Positions 52,689-64,000 of a DNA stretch of 64,000 nucleotides are shown piece by piece. The first letter of the stretch is position 1. Each line of letters starts with the position of its first letter. Source of the DNA: Purshia tridentata (lineage: Eukaryota > Streptophyta > Magnoliopsida > Rosales > Rosaceae); contig QANT01005717.1 in the NCBI GenBank assembly GCA_003254885.1, positions 19,909 through 83,908 on the forward strand, read 5' to 3'. Under the pieces are notes generated by a model. That model searched no databases. It saw nothing but the letters and a program-made list of their open reading frames with translations, and was not told the origin of the DNA. Position numbers and translations under genes: made by a program.

Positions 52689-55157
52689 TTAACTTTGTTT
52701 GAGTAATGGGTTGGCCTCGAAAAAATTTGCAGGGCGGAGCTCGAACCCACCATGAAGTGTGGGCATAACTGGGAAATCTTCTTGGTATGGAATGTGATGA
52801 AATCCCACAGTGTACCATAATACTATATCTTTGTTTTCAATTGCTCTGTTCCTGCATATATGCCATCAAAATGTTCTCTCTTACATCAACTTTCTTACAA
52901 ATTCTATACTAGCCCATCATACAATTGATGTCATATGTATAAGCAAATTAAAGAACATCACCCTTACTTTAATGATTCAATCTCATTTTTCATTTATTGA
53001 GTCCTATTTAAATTCTACTTTCTATTTTCCAAATTAAAATTCAAGTCCTATACATGCATAGCTGATTTTTACCCAAATATATATAATAACTGTGATATAA
53101 AACAATTAGATATATGGGCAAGTTACCTCTGGCTCCAAATAGCTAAGCCATCATCTCCATGGCTCCTATCAGCATAGAACCCTCCAACCCACCTCTCTGA
53201 CTTATTATAGGCCGTCACCCAAACCTGATACTTGCTATAAGAAGCCCTAATCTGCGGGTAATCATCATCACCCAGAAGAGAAGTGGCCGGCTGTCCAGTA
53301 ATCAGCCGGTAACCCACCTCATTCCCAAGCCTGGTCTTCCTATTTGGGTTCACAATTAACAGCTCAGCTGGCTCTAACCCGAGCCGAACCCTGGCCTCGG
53401 CTTCAGTCTTGGCGCTTTTTCTAACCACCCTCCAGTAACTATTTCTCGGCGACGTAGCGTTAACGGCGCTTGCTCTTGCCGTTTGAAACTTGGCCCGGAC
53501 AAAGGAGTTGCCGTTACCGTCAACGTCCAAGTCCAGCATGTATGTTAGGTAGTGGTCGTGGTTAACGGCGACCGTGTTTTCTGATACTAATGTTCCGTAG
53601 ACGTTTTCCGTTATCTGATCGTTATTTGTGTATGACGTGGCCTTCATCTCCAGGACACCTGTCAAGCCCACCTGACAACAAAAAAAAAAAAAAAGAACTT
53701 AATTGTCTCAAACTTGCAGCACCANAAAAAAAAAGAACTTAATTGTCTCAAACTTGCAGCACCAACAATAAATAAGAACCAAGAGATAAACAAAAGAAAG
53801 TACTGACCCCAACTTTAATGGTGCCACTTTGCATGAATTCCCAATCAAGAACATAATCATAGTTACCCACAGTAGCCACCAGTCTAACCACCAAACTAAT
53901 CTCCTGCTGCCCACTTCTTATCTGCAAAAACCAGCCAATTTATATCTACATTATAACTATTCTAAGCTATAGACAAATTAAAACATTCAAAATCACAAGC
54001 CTAATTCAACACTACCTTACCAATATGCCTGGAATGTTTATTTCAGTATGCCTCATTGCAACATCACCTGAGAATCTTTCAAAGATGCATATGGCCCTGA
54101 GAACCTTCTGTGGCTTTCCATCAGCCCCAGCCATATACCCATCTACATATTTTGCATTTTCTGGGCAATCAATCAGTGGCTGTAGACTATCAGCTGATCT
54201 CCCAAACCCAAATTCACCAATGTCCATGAATGTCTTAAAGTACCATTCATTTGTAGGATCCATATATGGCACAAAGGTCTCAGACACATGGCCTCTGTAT
54301 AGCACACGCCTAAACTTCTTCTTTTTGGTATCAAACACAGAAGCTGTTGAAATCACCACTCCTGCTCTAGCATTGAACGCAAGATGGAAAACCCAATTGG
54401 CCCATTTAACCTTGTGGTCTTCTATGGTGAACCCACTTCTGGTTTTGTTGCAAGAGGCAGAATTTGATGACTTGCCTTTTGGTAATTGAAAATCAGTGCC
54501 CTCAGCTTTAGGCAGAGGGGCTCTGAACCTATCAGTGTACCTTCTAATCTGCATCAAATCAATGTCTACTACCATCGTTATTCCCTCAATTGGCCTCGCA
54601 AACACATTAACTCCCCCTCCTCTATATAAGCATTGAACTTTCACAGCTCTCTTTGTGATGTGTTCCCCATACCAACCAATTGAAAATGGTACGCAAGAAA
54701 CTTCAGTCAAATTCAATCCCCTGCTTGAAATTGACTTTTTGAATTTGGGATAATTCAGAGGCAGCTTGCTAGCTTGGAAGAGCTCTTGAAAGCTGAAAGA
54801 GGGGTAACCATTACCGGTGTAGACGTGGTCTGATGTGAGCGAGCCGGTGGCTAAGTCCACGACAAGCTCGTGGGTCTCACCACCGGCTCGAACCACCACC
54901 TTGGCACGGCGGGGCAGGGTGGAAATGGATCTCTTTCGTCTACTCGAAGATAGCCAGTTGAGGACATCTTCTTTCTCTGGCTCTTCGGTGTCAACAAAGT
55001 GAAAGGTCAGGTTATTAAGAGTTGCAAGGTGAGACTTCTGAATTGCGAGCCTTACTTTGTTGAGTTCTGTTGGATTGAGAGGGTCTAGGGGGTGGTATAT
55101 GCTGGCTGTCAAGCAGCACTGTAGTATCAAAATTACAACTATATATAAAACAGTCAT
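52689..55157 (-). CDS. Primary (copper) amine oxidase, secreted
   Basis: Copper/TPQ amine oxidase: oxidises di- and polyamines such as putrescine to aldehydes with release of H2O2 and NH3; apoplastic location is likely. Exons (reverse strand): 55157-54021, 53921-53808, 53671-53127, 52851-52689; 652 residues plus stop, normal for the family. Signal peptide about residues 1-20 ([17 protein letters not shown]), then [15 protein letters not shown]. The catalytic Asp is in [15 protein letters not shown]. The TPQ precursor Tyr is in [12 protein letters not shown] (exon 2). The copper-ligand HxH pair is in [17 protein letters not shown], and the third ligand region is [16 protein letters not shown]. 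Late motifs [20 protein letters not shown] and [13 protein letters not shown] are present. All catalytic residues I can check are intact. Intron 53672-53807 contains an N and a duplicated segment, probably an assembly fault outside the coding exons. Confidence 0.92.
53691..53764. other. Suspected assembly fault: N plus duplicated intron segment
   Basis: A 34-base stretch (AAAAGAACTTAATTGTCTCA, then AACTTGCAGCACCA) at 53691-53724 is repeated exactly at 53731-53764 on the far side of the only N (53725) and a poly-A run. This looks like a badly closed homopolymer gap, not real biology. Confidence 0.75.
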
Positions 55158-56214
55158 GGATTTTGCTTTTCAAATTCCTAAGGGAACAGATTTGTGTAGA
55201 GGTGGATCCAAACAAGTTACTGTTTGGCATCGATAAAAGAAACCAGCCTATATAGTTCTTTGAATCTCCCAGCGTATCTGCATTTGACAATGAATAATAC
55301 AGTTGGTCTGGCTTTAGTGGGCCAACTTACATTGTCTTAGACTTTAATTTTGCAGCTCTAGTCTTGCAGACTTGCAGTTTACTAGTCCTTTTCTTGCAAT
55401 GAAGGCAAGCATAAATAATTGACTTTGCTTTTCTTTGAGCCTTTGACAGTGAAGTGAATGGCACGATCATTAATACACCTGTCTTGCAACTGTTGCCTAA
55501 TGAATAAGTCACGTGCTACAGATTACAATAATAACTATGTCGATTTAAATACTAAAGATAATTTAATAACTTAATAATTCTTCATTGTCGACGCATGATA
55601 AAGATTGACTATAAATACACCAAGAAAAAAAAAGATTGACTATCCATGCTAGCTATGTTCACTTCACCAGAAAAATGCTACATCCCTTTTGGTTTTACCA
55701 CTTGTACTCTACTTACGTTTACAATTAAACTTTGATACTTTGAAAAAGCATTAAATTTTCTTTGACCAACCCTTATAATTTATATGATTTATTTTATTTG
55801 AGAGAATTGCTAGTCAATAGAACAAGTGTGGACCTGTGGTTTGCTTTTAATTCCTCCCGAAAAAACATGTAGCTAGGGCCTAAAGACCCAATGAGCTATG
55901 CTTTGCTTATTCTTACAGTAGGAATGACCCTATTAAAAATTTCTTGCCCTTCCCTTCTAAGCCTCTATAAAATTTTTGGGGTTCTTTTCTTGCATTGGAA
56001 GCAAGAAGATTTAATCAACTTTTATTTACTAAACTGGTGGGTGATCATCAGCATGACAATTTTTGTCATGCCATACAAAAATTGGTCAGCACCATGACTT
56101 TTATTCAAAGTGGTGCCTAAGCTTTTATAGATGCCTTGACGATAAAATGGTACAAGGAGTTTGAAAAGAAAGAAAATGAGTAGGAAGAGAAATGCTTTGA
56201 TGCTTCATTTTTGT
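55158..56214. other. Spacer between intact and decayed amine oxidases
   Basis: Promoter of the intact amine oxidase (reverse strand) and the 3' flank of the decayed copy. No supported gene. Confidence 0.6.
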
Positions 56215-57624
56215 TCAAGCAGAATCACTTCCTGGGACGATTGTGAAGGTGGATGAGCAATTCGGCCACTTGACATGGTGGGGCGGTTTGTTTTTTAACA
56301 CAGGATTGCTTTCGAAGAAGTTCGTCGGCCGGAGCTCGAATTGGTCGTCAAGTATTGGAAAAATGGGAAAATCTTCTTGGCAAGGCACATGATGAAAACC
56401 CATGGTGTACCATAAGACGATGTCCTTGTTTTCTATGTTCCTATTCCTGCATCATTGACATAAATTAAAAATCGAGGTAAATAGTAGTTAAGACCTGGTA
56501 TGACCGTCCCATTCAAATTTTTCAGACTTGTGATATGGTGTAACCCACACATTGTACTTAATTAGTGAAGGCTGCCCACTTTAGTCCTCTTTCTGGGGTT
56601 CACAGCCAGCAGTTCAGCTGCAGGGGAACCAAGCTTACCTAACAGTAACTCTTCCTTGGTGAGTTGGGGTCAATCACTCTGGTTGTTTGCAATTTGGACT
56701 TGACAAAAGAATTGGCTTCAACATCAACATCAACATCAAGGTGGTAAGTACGAAAGCGAAAGCGATCATGGTGTGCGGCTATTCTATTTTCTGTTACCAC
56801 TGTACCATAGACTTCCTCCTCTATTTGGTCTTTGTGAGTGTACTTTGTTCCCCTCACCTCCAACATAATATTGTTATGTCAAATTGTTTGACAAAACAAC
56901 ATTACCGACGAAATTAGACAAACCTCTGAAAACTACTAAATGAACACGTACCACTTTCTTTGGTATGGCAATCTCTGTGTGACGCCACATGATATCTCCG
57001 GCATCGCGCTCAAAAATGCAGAAAACATTAGACATTTTATTGGGTGTTCCATCTTGTCTAGCAACATAAGCGACCATGAAAACTGCATTTTTGGGGCAGT
57101 CCCTAAGTGGCTCAAGTGAGGCTGCAGAGAGGCCAAACCCAAATTCACCTGCATCAACAAATGTCCTAGTGCTCCATTCTTGGCTCGGGTCCATCATCCA
57201 GGTATGGGACAAACAGCTCCGAAACAAACCCTGTGTATAGCACACGACGATAGTGCTGCTTCTATATGTCGTAAATTGATGCTAGAGATATTGTTGGACC
57301 AGCTCGCATGTCGAAACCCAAATGAAAATCCCAGTTTGCCCATTTGAATTAAAATCAACAACAGAAAAGTATCACCACAAAGTTTAGTCCAAGTTCAATT
57401 GGGCTTGGGCTTAGAGAGCCATGAGAGGAGGGTTAGTTTGTGTGGGTCTTGGAGGCCCACGTAATGGCAGGTTAAGTTGGAGGAGTTGAAGAAGTTGTGG
57501 GTGATAATGGATCGGACTTGGTGGAGCTCCGAAGGGGTTAGAGGGTCAAGTGGGTGGTGGAGATGGTGAAGAGTGAAATGGGAAAGAGAAGGAAGAAGAG
57601 GAATTTAAAGGAAGTTAAGGCCAT
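56215..57624 (-). pseudogene. Decayed copper amine oxidase lacking the TPQ exon
   Basis: Read on the reverse strand. A signal-peptide-like start at 57624 (MALTSFKFLFFLLFPFSLFT) goes out of frame before HPLDPLTPSELHQVRSI. A stop then falls after SWLSKPKPN, and most of the N3 domain is deleted. Coding sequence resumes near 57360 (FKWANWDFHLGFDMRAG) with a stop and a frameshift before DAGEFGFGLSAASLEPL and MWRHTEIAIPKK. The exon carrying the NYDY cofactor tyrosine is absent; only about 60 non-matching bases separate the flanking exons. The copper HxH pair is HDR (about 56762-56772). The region after SPRKSYC is shortened and frameshifted. The last exon, 56455-56215, is intact in sequence ([32 protein letters not shown]). 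It cannot encode an active oxidase. Confidence 0.88.
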
Positions 57625-60083
57625 GGATAATAAGTCCATTCACATTATGATAGTGTGATAGTGTAGGGAGGCAACTCTTAATGGGTTTTAGCTAGTAGCC
57701 TGATATATAAGACATCAATCTGTGTAATGTGCTTGATGATGATGTGATGATGAACAACATGAACAGTAGATGCTGCTATTTGGTTTGAGAGTATTTGTTT
57801 GGTGTCAAGTAGGCAAACATTACAAGTTTCAACAACCACTCTACGTGTCAAGAAGAATGCATGCATGGAATTTACAAAATCCAACCAAACTGATCCATGA
57901 TTTAGGAAATTACTGGTTCAGTACTTCAGTGGTTTCAAAATGAGTGGGGTGAAAAAGCTACTGAAATTATAATTTCTATAGGCATATTGTGTTGGTACAA
58001 AAATTAGATATATACAATTACATGTCTATCTTTTCTTCACATGACTTAACACATAATAAAAGAAATAAAAGATATAGAAAATTTTACTTGAGATAGAGAA
58101 AAAGCTCAAGGAACCATGCAATTAAGCCATGAAAAATGCTAGCCTTGCTAATTATTAATTCATACCAAAATTTACTTTCAATTTTTTGCATTTGTTCTTT
58201 TCCAAAGACATTGACAATGCTCAAAACTCTGGGCTGGGCTAGTGTAATTTGGTCGGTTCAGAATGGTTTAATTGGCGTTAGTTAGTTTGTTGGGCCACAG
58301 GCCCATTATGCAACTTAAACACATAAGAAACTTTTCTCTTTACACGTAGTACACACTACACAGTTCTTTGTTTTTCTGGACCCTTCTCGCACCATTTTCT
58401 ATTTTACTGAATAATATATATTACTAAGGTACGAGTGCTAACATTCTTAAAAATAAATAAATTTACAGCTGACCACCTTGTACTTTAGGAAGCTCTAGAA
58501 GCTGGTCACCTTTGTATTTGATCCTCTCTGTCACTCTGTAATCTCATTCCTTCTATTATCTTCTCTTGCTCTCTAAACTCTCAACTTGCCTTCCTATCTC
58601 ACTCTCAAGTAAGTACCTCACTGCCTTCTTTCCTTTATAGCATTTTGCTTTTTTCCTTGGTGGTTATGCTGCTTATGCATAGAGCTTCAATTGCATCTTT
58701 GTGTGCCTGTAATTATCTATGCATGCACTACTGTTTTCTGAGTTAATTTGTGTTACTACCCAAGAACTACTTCATGCTCTTCTGAAATGGGTTATGGACT
58801 TATGGGTCGGGTCTCTGTTTTGGAGCGTTTGTGCTCTGATTACGAGTTTTTCTTATCAAGCATTGATATATTTTGTTGCATTTCACATTCTTAAGAATCA
58901 CTGGCATTTTATATTTTTTTATTAAGTTTACGTCATAATTGTATTCCATAGTTTGTTTTAAAGCTCAACTTGCTGGGCAGGATCACCTAAATTTACTTTC
59001 TTCATATTATTATATTTTAAAAAAATATGTGGGATTGAGGTCTTTATATTTCTGCTCAACAAATATCCAACTGCTAAAACACACATTAGAGGTGTTTGAG
59101 GGAAGGCCTGCATGAACTAAATTCTGCCAAATATTTCTGTGTAGTGTGTAGTTTGAGGGTTTAGTGGGTTCTAAAGTGTTTGGATTAGGTATGGCCTTGA
59201 TAACCAGGCAGAACTTCTTCTACGGAAGTCTTATGCTCAACCTTTTAAGTATAGGGGTTTGTTGGTGTCAGTTATTTTTCTATTAATGAACCTCCTTACC
59301 CTGTAAGGAAAGGGTTTTTCTGTTACTACTTAGTTTTCATAGTCTTTCACAGTCAGTCAATCACTTTTAAGTGTGGCTTTGAGAACAAGTACCAGCTAGG
59401 AATTATCTTAACACATCCTCAACTGTGTTGTTGTAAGTAAGCAGTATCCACATTACTAATTTGGGAAGATAATGATTGGTAGATATGTTGGTCATACATG
59501 AGGCCATTGAACTCGTAGGCATTGCTTGGGATAACTAGTTCTTGGGCTGATTTGGCTGCACAAACTGGAAAAGAAATTAAAAAACTGAACTTGAAATGAA
59601 TTTTGAGATTGTACTGAAAAAGAATGTTGAAACTGCAAACCAGAGGCCATATATGTAGCATAGTTTTTTTGGAGAGCGGTTGACTATGAAAAACAATGTA
59701 ATTTCAGCCTCATTCCATATACTGTTAAATGGTACATCTACGGGAGTGAAAAAAGCTACTTTGAGTGTCATTTTCTATATACTGTGATACTTGTGTACAA
59801 TATGTTTATGGTGCTGCTGATGACGAACACAAGAAGGAAAATTGTATTCATTTTGTGAATAGGCATATGCTTAGAAATTAGGTTTATTTATTCAGTTTCT
59901 TTTGTTGTAGATATTCTACTTGGTTTCTTCCATTGTTGGGATCTTATTTGGTTGTAGTTTCATTTTGGGTCTGATTCCTATTGAAATTTGAGACCCTTGA
60001 TTCTGATTGTCCTACATCAACTGCACTATATACTTATGATGACTTTTGAGCATATCCTTCATCCTTTGCGTTGAAATGCAGGA
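57625..60083. other. Intergenic region, HSP70-8 promoter and 5' UTR intron
   Basis: Upstream DNA of the dead oxidase, then the HSP70-8 promoter. A leader exon probably ends at 58609 (CTCTCAA before GTAAGTACC). A 5' UTR intron of about 1.47 kb ends at the AG 60080-60081, three bases before the ATG. No other gene is supported. Confidence 0.6.
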
Positions 60084-61805
60084 ATGGCTGAGCAAGCATA
60101 CACGGTGGCATCTGATAGTGAAACCACTGGAGAGGATAAATCCTCATCCACTTTTCCAGAAATCGCAATTGGAATTGATATTGGCACTTCACAATGCAGT
60201 GTTGCAGTCTGGAATGGTTCCCAGGTTGAGCTCCTTAAGAACACTAGAAACCAAAAGATGATGCGTTCTTATGTCACATTCAAGGATGACAACCCTTCAG
60301 GGGGAGTAAGCAATCAACTCTATGATGAGCATGAATTGTTATCTGGAGCTGCCATCTTCAACATGAAACGCTTAATTGGCAGAGTCGACACCGATCCAGT
60401 TGTCCACTCAAGCAAAAGCCTTCCGTTTTTAGTACAAACATTGGATGTTGGTGTCCGCCCTTTTATCGCTGCCTTGGTGAACAATGTGTGGAGATCCACT
60501 ACTCCTGAAGAAGTTCTGGCAATATTTTTGGTAGAAGTAAGGGCAATGGCAGAAATCCAGTTAAAGCGACCCATAAAAAATGTTGTTCTGACCATTCCAG
60601 TTTCATTCAGTCGGTTCCAGTTGACTCGGATTGAAAGAGCATGTGCCATGGCTGGCCTGCATGTACTCAGACTGATGTCTGAACCAACTGCTGTAGCACT
60701 GTTATATACACAACAGATTGAATATCAGAAGACAAATACCGCATCTGACAAGATTGCTCTAATCTTCAATATGGGTGCTGGATACTGCGATGTAGCTGTA
60801 AGTGTTACAGCTGGAGATACAACTGGAGGAGTTTCCCAAATAAAAGCCTTAGCAGGAAGTGCCATCGGAGGAGAAGACTTGCTTCAGAATATGATGCGTC
60901 ATCTGTTGCCAAATTCTGATAGTCTTTTAAGAAGTCATGGACTAGATGAGATCAAATCAATGGGCTTACTTCGAGTTGCAACCCAGGAAGCAATCCACAA
61001 ACTCTCCTTCCAAACTACTACCCAAATTGATGTTGACTTGGGAAATGGGACAAAAATATGCAAGGTCGTGGTCCGGGAGGAATTTGAGGAAGTCAACCGT
61101 GCAGTGTTTGATAAGTGTGCGAGCCTAATCATCCAGTGCCTGCAAGATGCAAAGGTTCAAGCTGAGGATGTGAGTGATGTAATAGTTGTAGGTGGATGCT
61201 CATATATTCCAAAAATAAAACATCTTGTTACGAGCATATGTAAAAAACAGGAGGTTTACAAAGGGATGAACCCATTGGAAGCAGCTGTCTCTGGAGCGGC
61301 ATTAGAAGGAGCTGTGGCCTCAGGCGTTAGTGATCCCTTTGGAAGTTTGGACCTGTTAACTATTCAAGTCACACCTCTCTCCATTGGGATACGAGCTGAT
61401 GGAAACAACTTCGTGCCTATTATACCTAGGAACACCACAATGCCTGCAAAAAGAGATATGGTTTTCACAACTGCCCATGATAACCAAGCTGATGCGCTAA
61501 TAATTGTGTATGAAGGCGAGGGGAATCAGGTGGAAGAAAATCACCTGCTGGGCTACTTCAAGATAGTGGGGATTCCTCCGGCCCCAAAAGGAGTTCCAGA
61601 AATAAGAGTGATGATGGACATTGACGCTTCAAACTTGCTGAGAGTTTTGGCTGGGGTGTTAATGCCAGGGTCTCATCAGCCAATAAATCCGGTCATGGAA
61701 GTGAGGATGCCAACAGTTGATGATGGTCACGGCTGGTGTGCTGAAGCCCTACACAGAGGTTATGGTTCTACTCTAGACTTGGTAACAGTGAAGAAGAAGA
61801 TATAG
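60084..61805 (+). CDS. HSP70-8: Short Hsp70-type protein, HSP70-8-like
   Basis: A 573-residue member of the Hsp70 superfamily, shorter than canonical Hsp70 (about 650). It matches the plant HSP70-8/HSP70T-2 type, with the coding part in one exon. The ATG is the first after the leader intron acceptor. The nucleotide-binding domain starts at residue 26 with IAIGIDIGTSQCSVAVWNG. Next come VVLTIPVSFSRFQLTRIERA, LRLMSEPTAVALLY, IFNMGAGYCDVAVSV (where DLGGGTFDVS is usual), and VIVVGGCSYIPKIKHLV. The C-terminal beta part (VTPLSIGIRADGNNFVPIIP) is followed by a reduced domain. There is no helical lid and no EEVD tail; it ends TVKKKI. No organelle signal is seen, so it is probably cytosolic. Chaperone activity may be modified. 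Confidence 0.9.
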   Translation: MAEQAYTVASDSETTGEDKSSSTFPEIAIGIDIGTSQCSVAVWNGSQVELLKNTRNQKMMRSYVTFKDDNPSGGVSNQLYDEHELLSGAAIFNMKRLIGRVDTDPVVHSSKSLPFLVQTLDVGVRPFIAALVNNVWRSTTPEEVLAIFLVEVRAMAEIQLKRPIKNVVLTIPVSFSRFQLTRIERACAMAGLHVLRLMSEPTAVALLYTQQIEYQKTNTASDKIALIFNMGAGYCDVAVSVTAGDTTGGVSQIKALAGSAIGGEDLLQNMMRHLLPNSDSLLRSHGLDEIKSMGLLRVATQEAIHKLSFQTTTQIDVDLGNGTKICKVVVREEFEEVNRAVFDKCASLIIQCLQDAKVQAEDVSDVIVVGGCSYIPKIKHLVTSICKKQEVYKGMNPLEAAVSGAALEGAVASGVSDPFGSLDLLTIQVTPLSIGIRADGNNFVPIIPRNTTMPAKRDMVFTTAHDNQADALIIVYEGEGNQVEENHLLGYFKIVGIPPAPKGVPEIRVMMDIDASNLLRVLAGVLMPGSHQPINPVMEVRMPTVDDGHGWCAEALHRGYGSTLDLVTVKKKI

Positions 61806-62702
61806 TTACTGGGATATTGCACATAATCAGATTTCAGTAACAACAGTTATAATGTAAGGATGATTCTCTGTTTGCTTACTTTCTTGAGTGTGGTTTTGGT
61901 GTAATAAATGATTTGTGCTAGTTACGCTTTAATGCTATATATGCTTTTGTATGGAAGAGTTCTTTTTGTTACAGTTGTAGTGGTATCAAAAACTTGTCTA
62001 ATATATATGCGTTCCGACTGGATGCTATCATTGCTATTTGCTGGTTTCTTCTGTTTGCTCCCTTCTGGTTTGGGTTGGGGTAGGCCTGCACTGCTGGGCG
62101 TTTGATTAATTATCTTTGCTACTTCAGTGCTGGGCTTGCAATTGCATTTTAATATTAAACGCGACTACCTTCCCAAATCAAACATATACACAATAGAATT
62201 CTTAAATTTTACATAAAATTTAACATGTAAATGTTTTCACAACGACCAAAACCCCCGAGTTCTTTTCTGATTGAATAAGAGAATTCAGATCCAGTTACAG
62301 AAATTTGACAGCACTTGCATAAATAGTCATCCAAAACACTCAAAAAAATAAATGAAAATGACACATTCAAACTCCAAAATCTGATTAATGTGATGCTTTT
62401 TCTCAAAAAGATTCATCTTCTATCAATAAAAAGATGATATGCTTCTACAAATAGGCACAAGATGGGGTGGATTGAAGGGACTGAAGGATGGGTGCCATCC
62501 TCCTAAGAGAAGATGTTCCAGATTTGTTGATCTATATTCCCAATAAAAACGACAAAAAAACATAGCTCCAATTTATTTAAATTAGTAAAAACACAGGACA
62601 TTCCTGCCAGAAACTTAGTTACACAATCAGCTTTGTTTGCTTGATATTCGGTAGCATTGAGAATAATAATGTGGCAATTCAAGCAGGTTAACATCAACGT
62701 TT
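61806..62702. other. Intergenic region after HSP70-8
   Basis: 3' UTR of HSP70-8 (about 300 bases) and AT-rich DNA up to the F-box pseudogene. No gene supported. Confidence 0.55.
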
Positions 62703-63225
62703 TCAAGCAGTATCAACATCATAAACTTCAACATAGAGTAACTTGAGACATGGGAAACAAACTGAACCTGAACCTGATGTACAAGGAGCAAAGGTAATAC
62801 AATCTGAATGTACCTTCAAAACCACCAATGTTTTGCACATGAAAACGCTTTTAGGCATTTTGAACTTCGATTCATAAGCAAAAAGATGAACATCAAGTTC
62901 AACAACATTACCCCTGATGGCAGTGCATATCAAACGATCAATACCAAACAACAACAATGAAGACAATTTTCTGGTGCCGCAAGATGCGTCACGCAATGAA
63001 AGAACACCATCGATAAACGTCATAAATTTATTTTTAATGTCAGAGGTCTTCCAATTCCACCATTCAGTCTAGGTTGGGAACACGAGTCCATAATTTGTTC
63101 CATCTTCTAGACAAAATTGTGGTCCGCACAGCATATAGTGTTGGTATGAATGAAACTATGTGACAGAGAACATCATCCGGTAATTTACTGATCCTGTCGT
63201 TCACTATTGCTCGACGTTTTTATTT
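62703..63225 (-). pseudogene. F-box/FBD-LRR family pseudogene
   Basis: On the reverse strand an F-box reads NDRISKLPDDVLCHIVSFIP, TLYAVRTTILSRRWNKLW, TRVPNLD and then stops at 63064-63066. The next part of the family (EWWNWKTSDIKNKFMTFIDG, LFGIDRLICTAIRGNVVELD, MPKSVFMCKTLVVLKVHSDC, CFPCLKLLYVEV) follows directly but one frame away. That frame is open only after a TAG at the junction and ends early after DVDTA; the rest of the LRR and FBD domains is missing. A possible start ATG near 63225 is also out of frame. F-box proteins of this kind are SCF substrate adaptors and form large birth-and-death families; this copy looks dead unless the frameshift is a sequencing error. Confidence 0.78.
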
Positions 63226-64000
63226 GGAATCCATTAATTTTCCACCTTATACACTAGCTTCTTGGTGTTGGCTTGCGGCACAAGGATACATATGCAACGT
63301 TTTCTATTAGATATTGGAGTGAAGTTAGGGCTCCCTTCACCACTTTTTATAAGTATATAAAAGAAAAAATTATCTGTTTTTGGACTTAGCAGTAGTCAAT
63401 GTTTAGCTGCTTTTGAGTCTCGTACGTTGCTCACCTGAGGCAATTAATATAAAGTCTCTTCTTTAAATTTATCTTCATCAAAACAAAACCAAAATGAGGA
63501 GCCTCGCCTTTCAGGCTTGCACTGGTGGGCTTTTGGTCTTTTCCTTTTGCTAGGCCTAAGTTCACGACCAAATTATCATTGAGTTCTTTCTTGATTTCCC
63601 CTTTGTTTAACTAAGCCTTTTGTTAATACTGGCTTAGGCCCTTTACTATGCACCGGAATAATGATAATCATAAGCCATTTTGGGTGAAAAAGGGCATTCA
63701 TGTTGCCATTATGGGCCGAATTCTGATTGGCATAATGAGTTGATTGTCATAGCGATTGTAAAAAATGAGTATCAATGAAACCCAAAAGCCAAAGCCACTT
63801 TTGAGCCCACGTGACTGTACAAAGCCCATGTGAATGGCATGAGAGAGAAACAAGTGCTCCTGCTTGGATGGCTAAAGCAACATTATTTTTAAAAAAGAAA
63901 ACATAAAATTGTATTTATACAATATTAAATTTCTAAAAAATTGTTAAAAAATCTCAAAAAATTTCAAAAAATTTCCAACAATTATATCCCTCAAATGAAA
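63226..64000. other. Gene-free window end
   Basis: AT-rich DNA without a supported coding region or RNA gene. The last 120 bases are poly-A/T-rich simple sequence. Confidence 0.5.

Noticed and set aside
52730-52755. GGTTCGAGCTCC on the reverse strand, resembling a tRNA T-arm
   Set aside because: It lies in the last coding exon of the amine oxidase and encodes the conserved GFELRP.
58485-58510. Possible heat-shock element (GAA and TCT/GAA triplets) upstream of HSP70-8
   Set aside because: Spacing does not fit alternating GAAnnTTC units without mismatches, so I do not call it.

Overview
The window is nuclear DNA of a flowering plant, almost certainly a eudicot and probably a rosid of the Rosaceae type. 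The lineage guess is an impression from protein similarity and repeat style and is not proven. The evidence for a plant is GT-AG introns in AT-rich DNA, chloroplast-targeted proteins, a class II KNOX gene, plant Raf-like kinase and copper amine oxidase families, and MITE and TRIM transposons. All exon coordinates were read by eye from splice sites and reading frame. In the multi-exon genes the exon lengths add up to whole codons.

Layout, left to right. 1-3652 (+): 3' part of a B4-type Raf-like MAPKKK. 5031-5585 (+): small basic plant-specific protein. 6374-8387 (-): class II KNOX homeobox gene (KNAT3/4/5 type). 12896-13892 (-): chloroplast cyclophilin CYP28. 14-33 kb: a gene-poor stretch dominated by a tandem family of small Cys-containing proteins on the minus strand. 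It has intact copies at 20720, 23947, 26706 and 32691, a diverged copy at 17889, and a dead copy at about 29.6-30.1 kb split by a MITE. 35504-40171 (+): R3H/double G-patch protein of the SQS1 type. 42301-44274 (+): TM9SF/EMP70 membrane protein. 45222-49958 (+): chloroplast adenylate kinase AK5 with a C-terminal DUF1995 region. 50.2-57.6 kb: a copper amine oxidase cluster with one intact gene on the minus strand (52689-55157), a 5'-truncated fragment on the plus strand carrying a complete TRIM, and a decayed minus-strand copy. 60084-61805 (+): HSP70-8-like protein. 62703-63225 (-): F-box/FBD pseudogene.

The genes do not form a pathway. They look like an ordinary plant neighbourhood of conserved single genes, interrupted by two lineage-specific expansions: the small Cys protein array and the amine oxidase cluster. 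CYP28, the TM9SF gene and AK5 recall a cluster on Arabidopsis chromosome 5 (from memory), so part of the window may be ancient conserved synteny. The least described element is the small Cys protein array: about 3-kb units duplicated together with promoter and 3' flank, each copy with a similarly placed TATA box.
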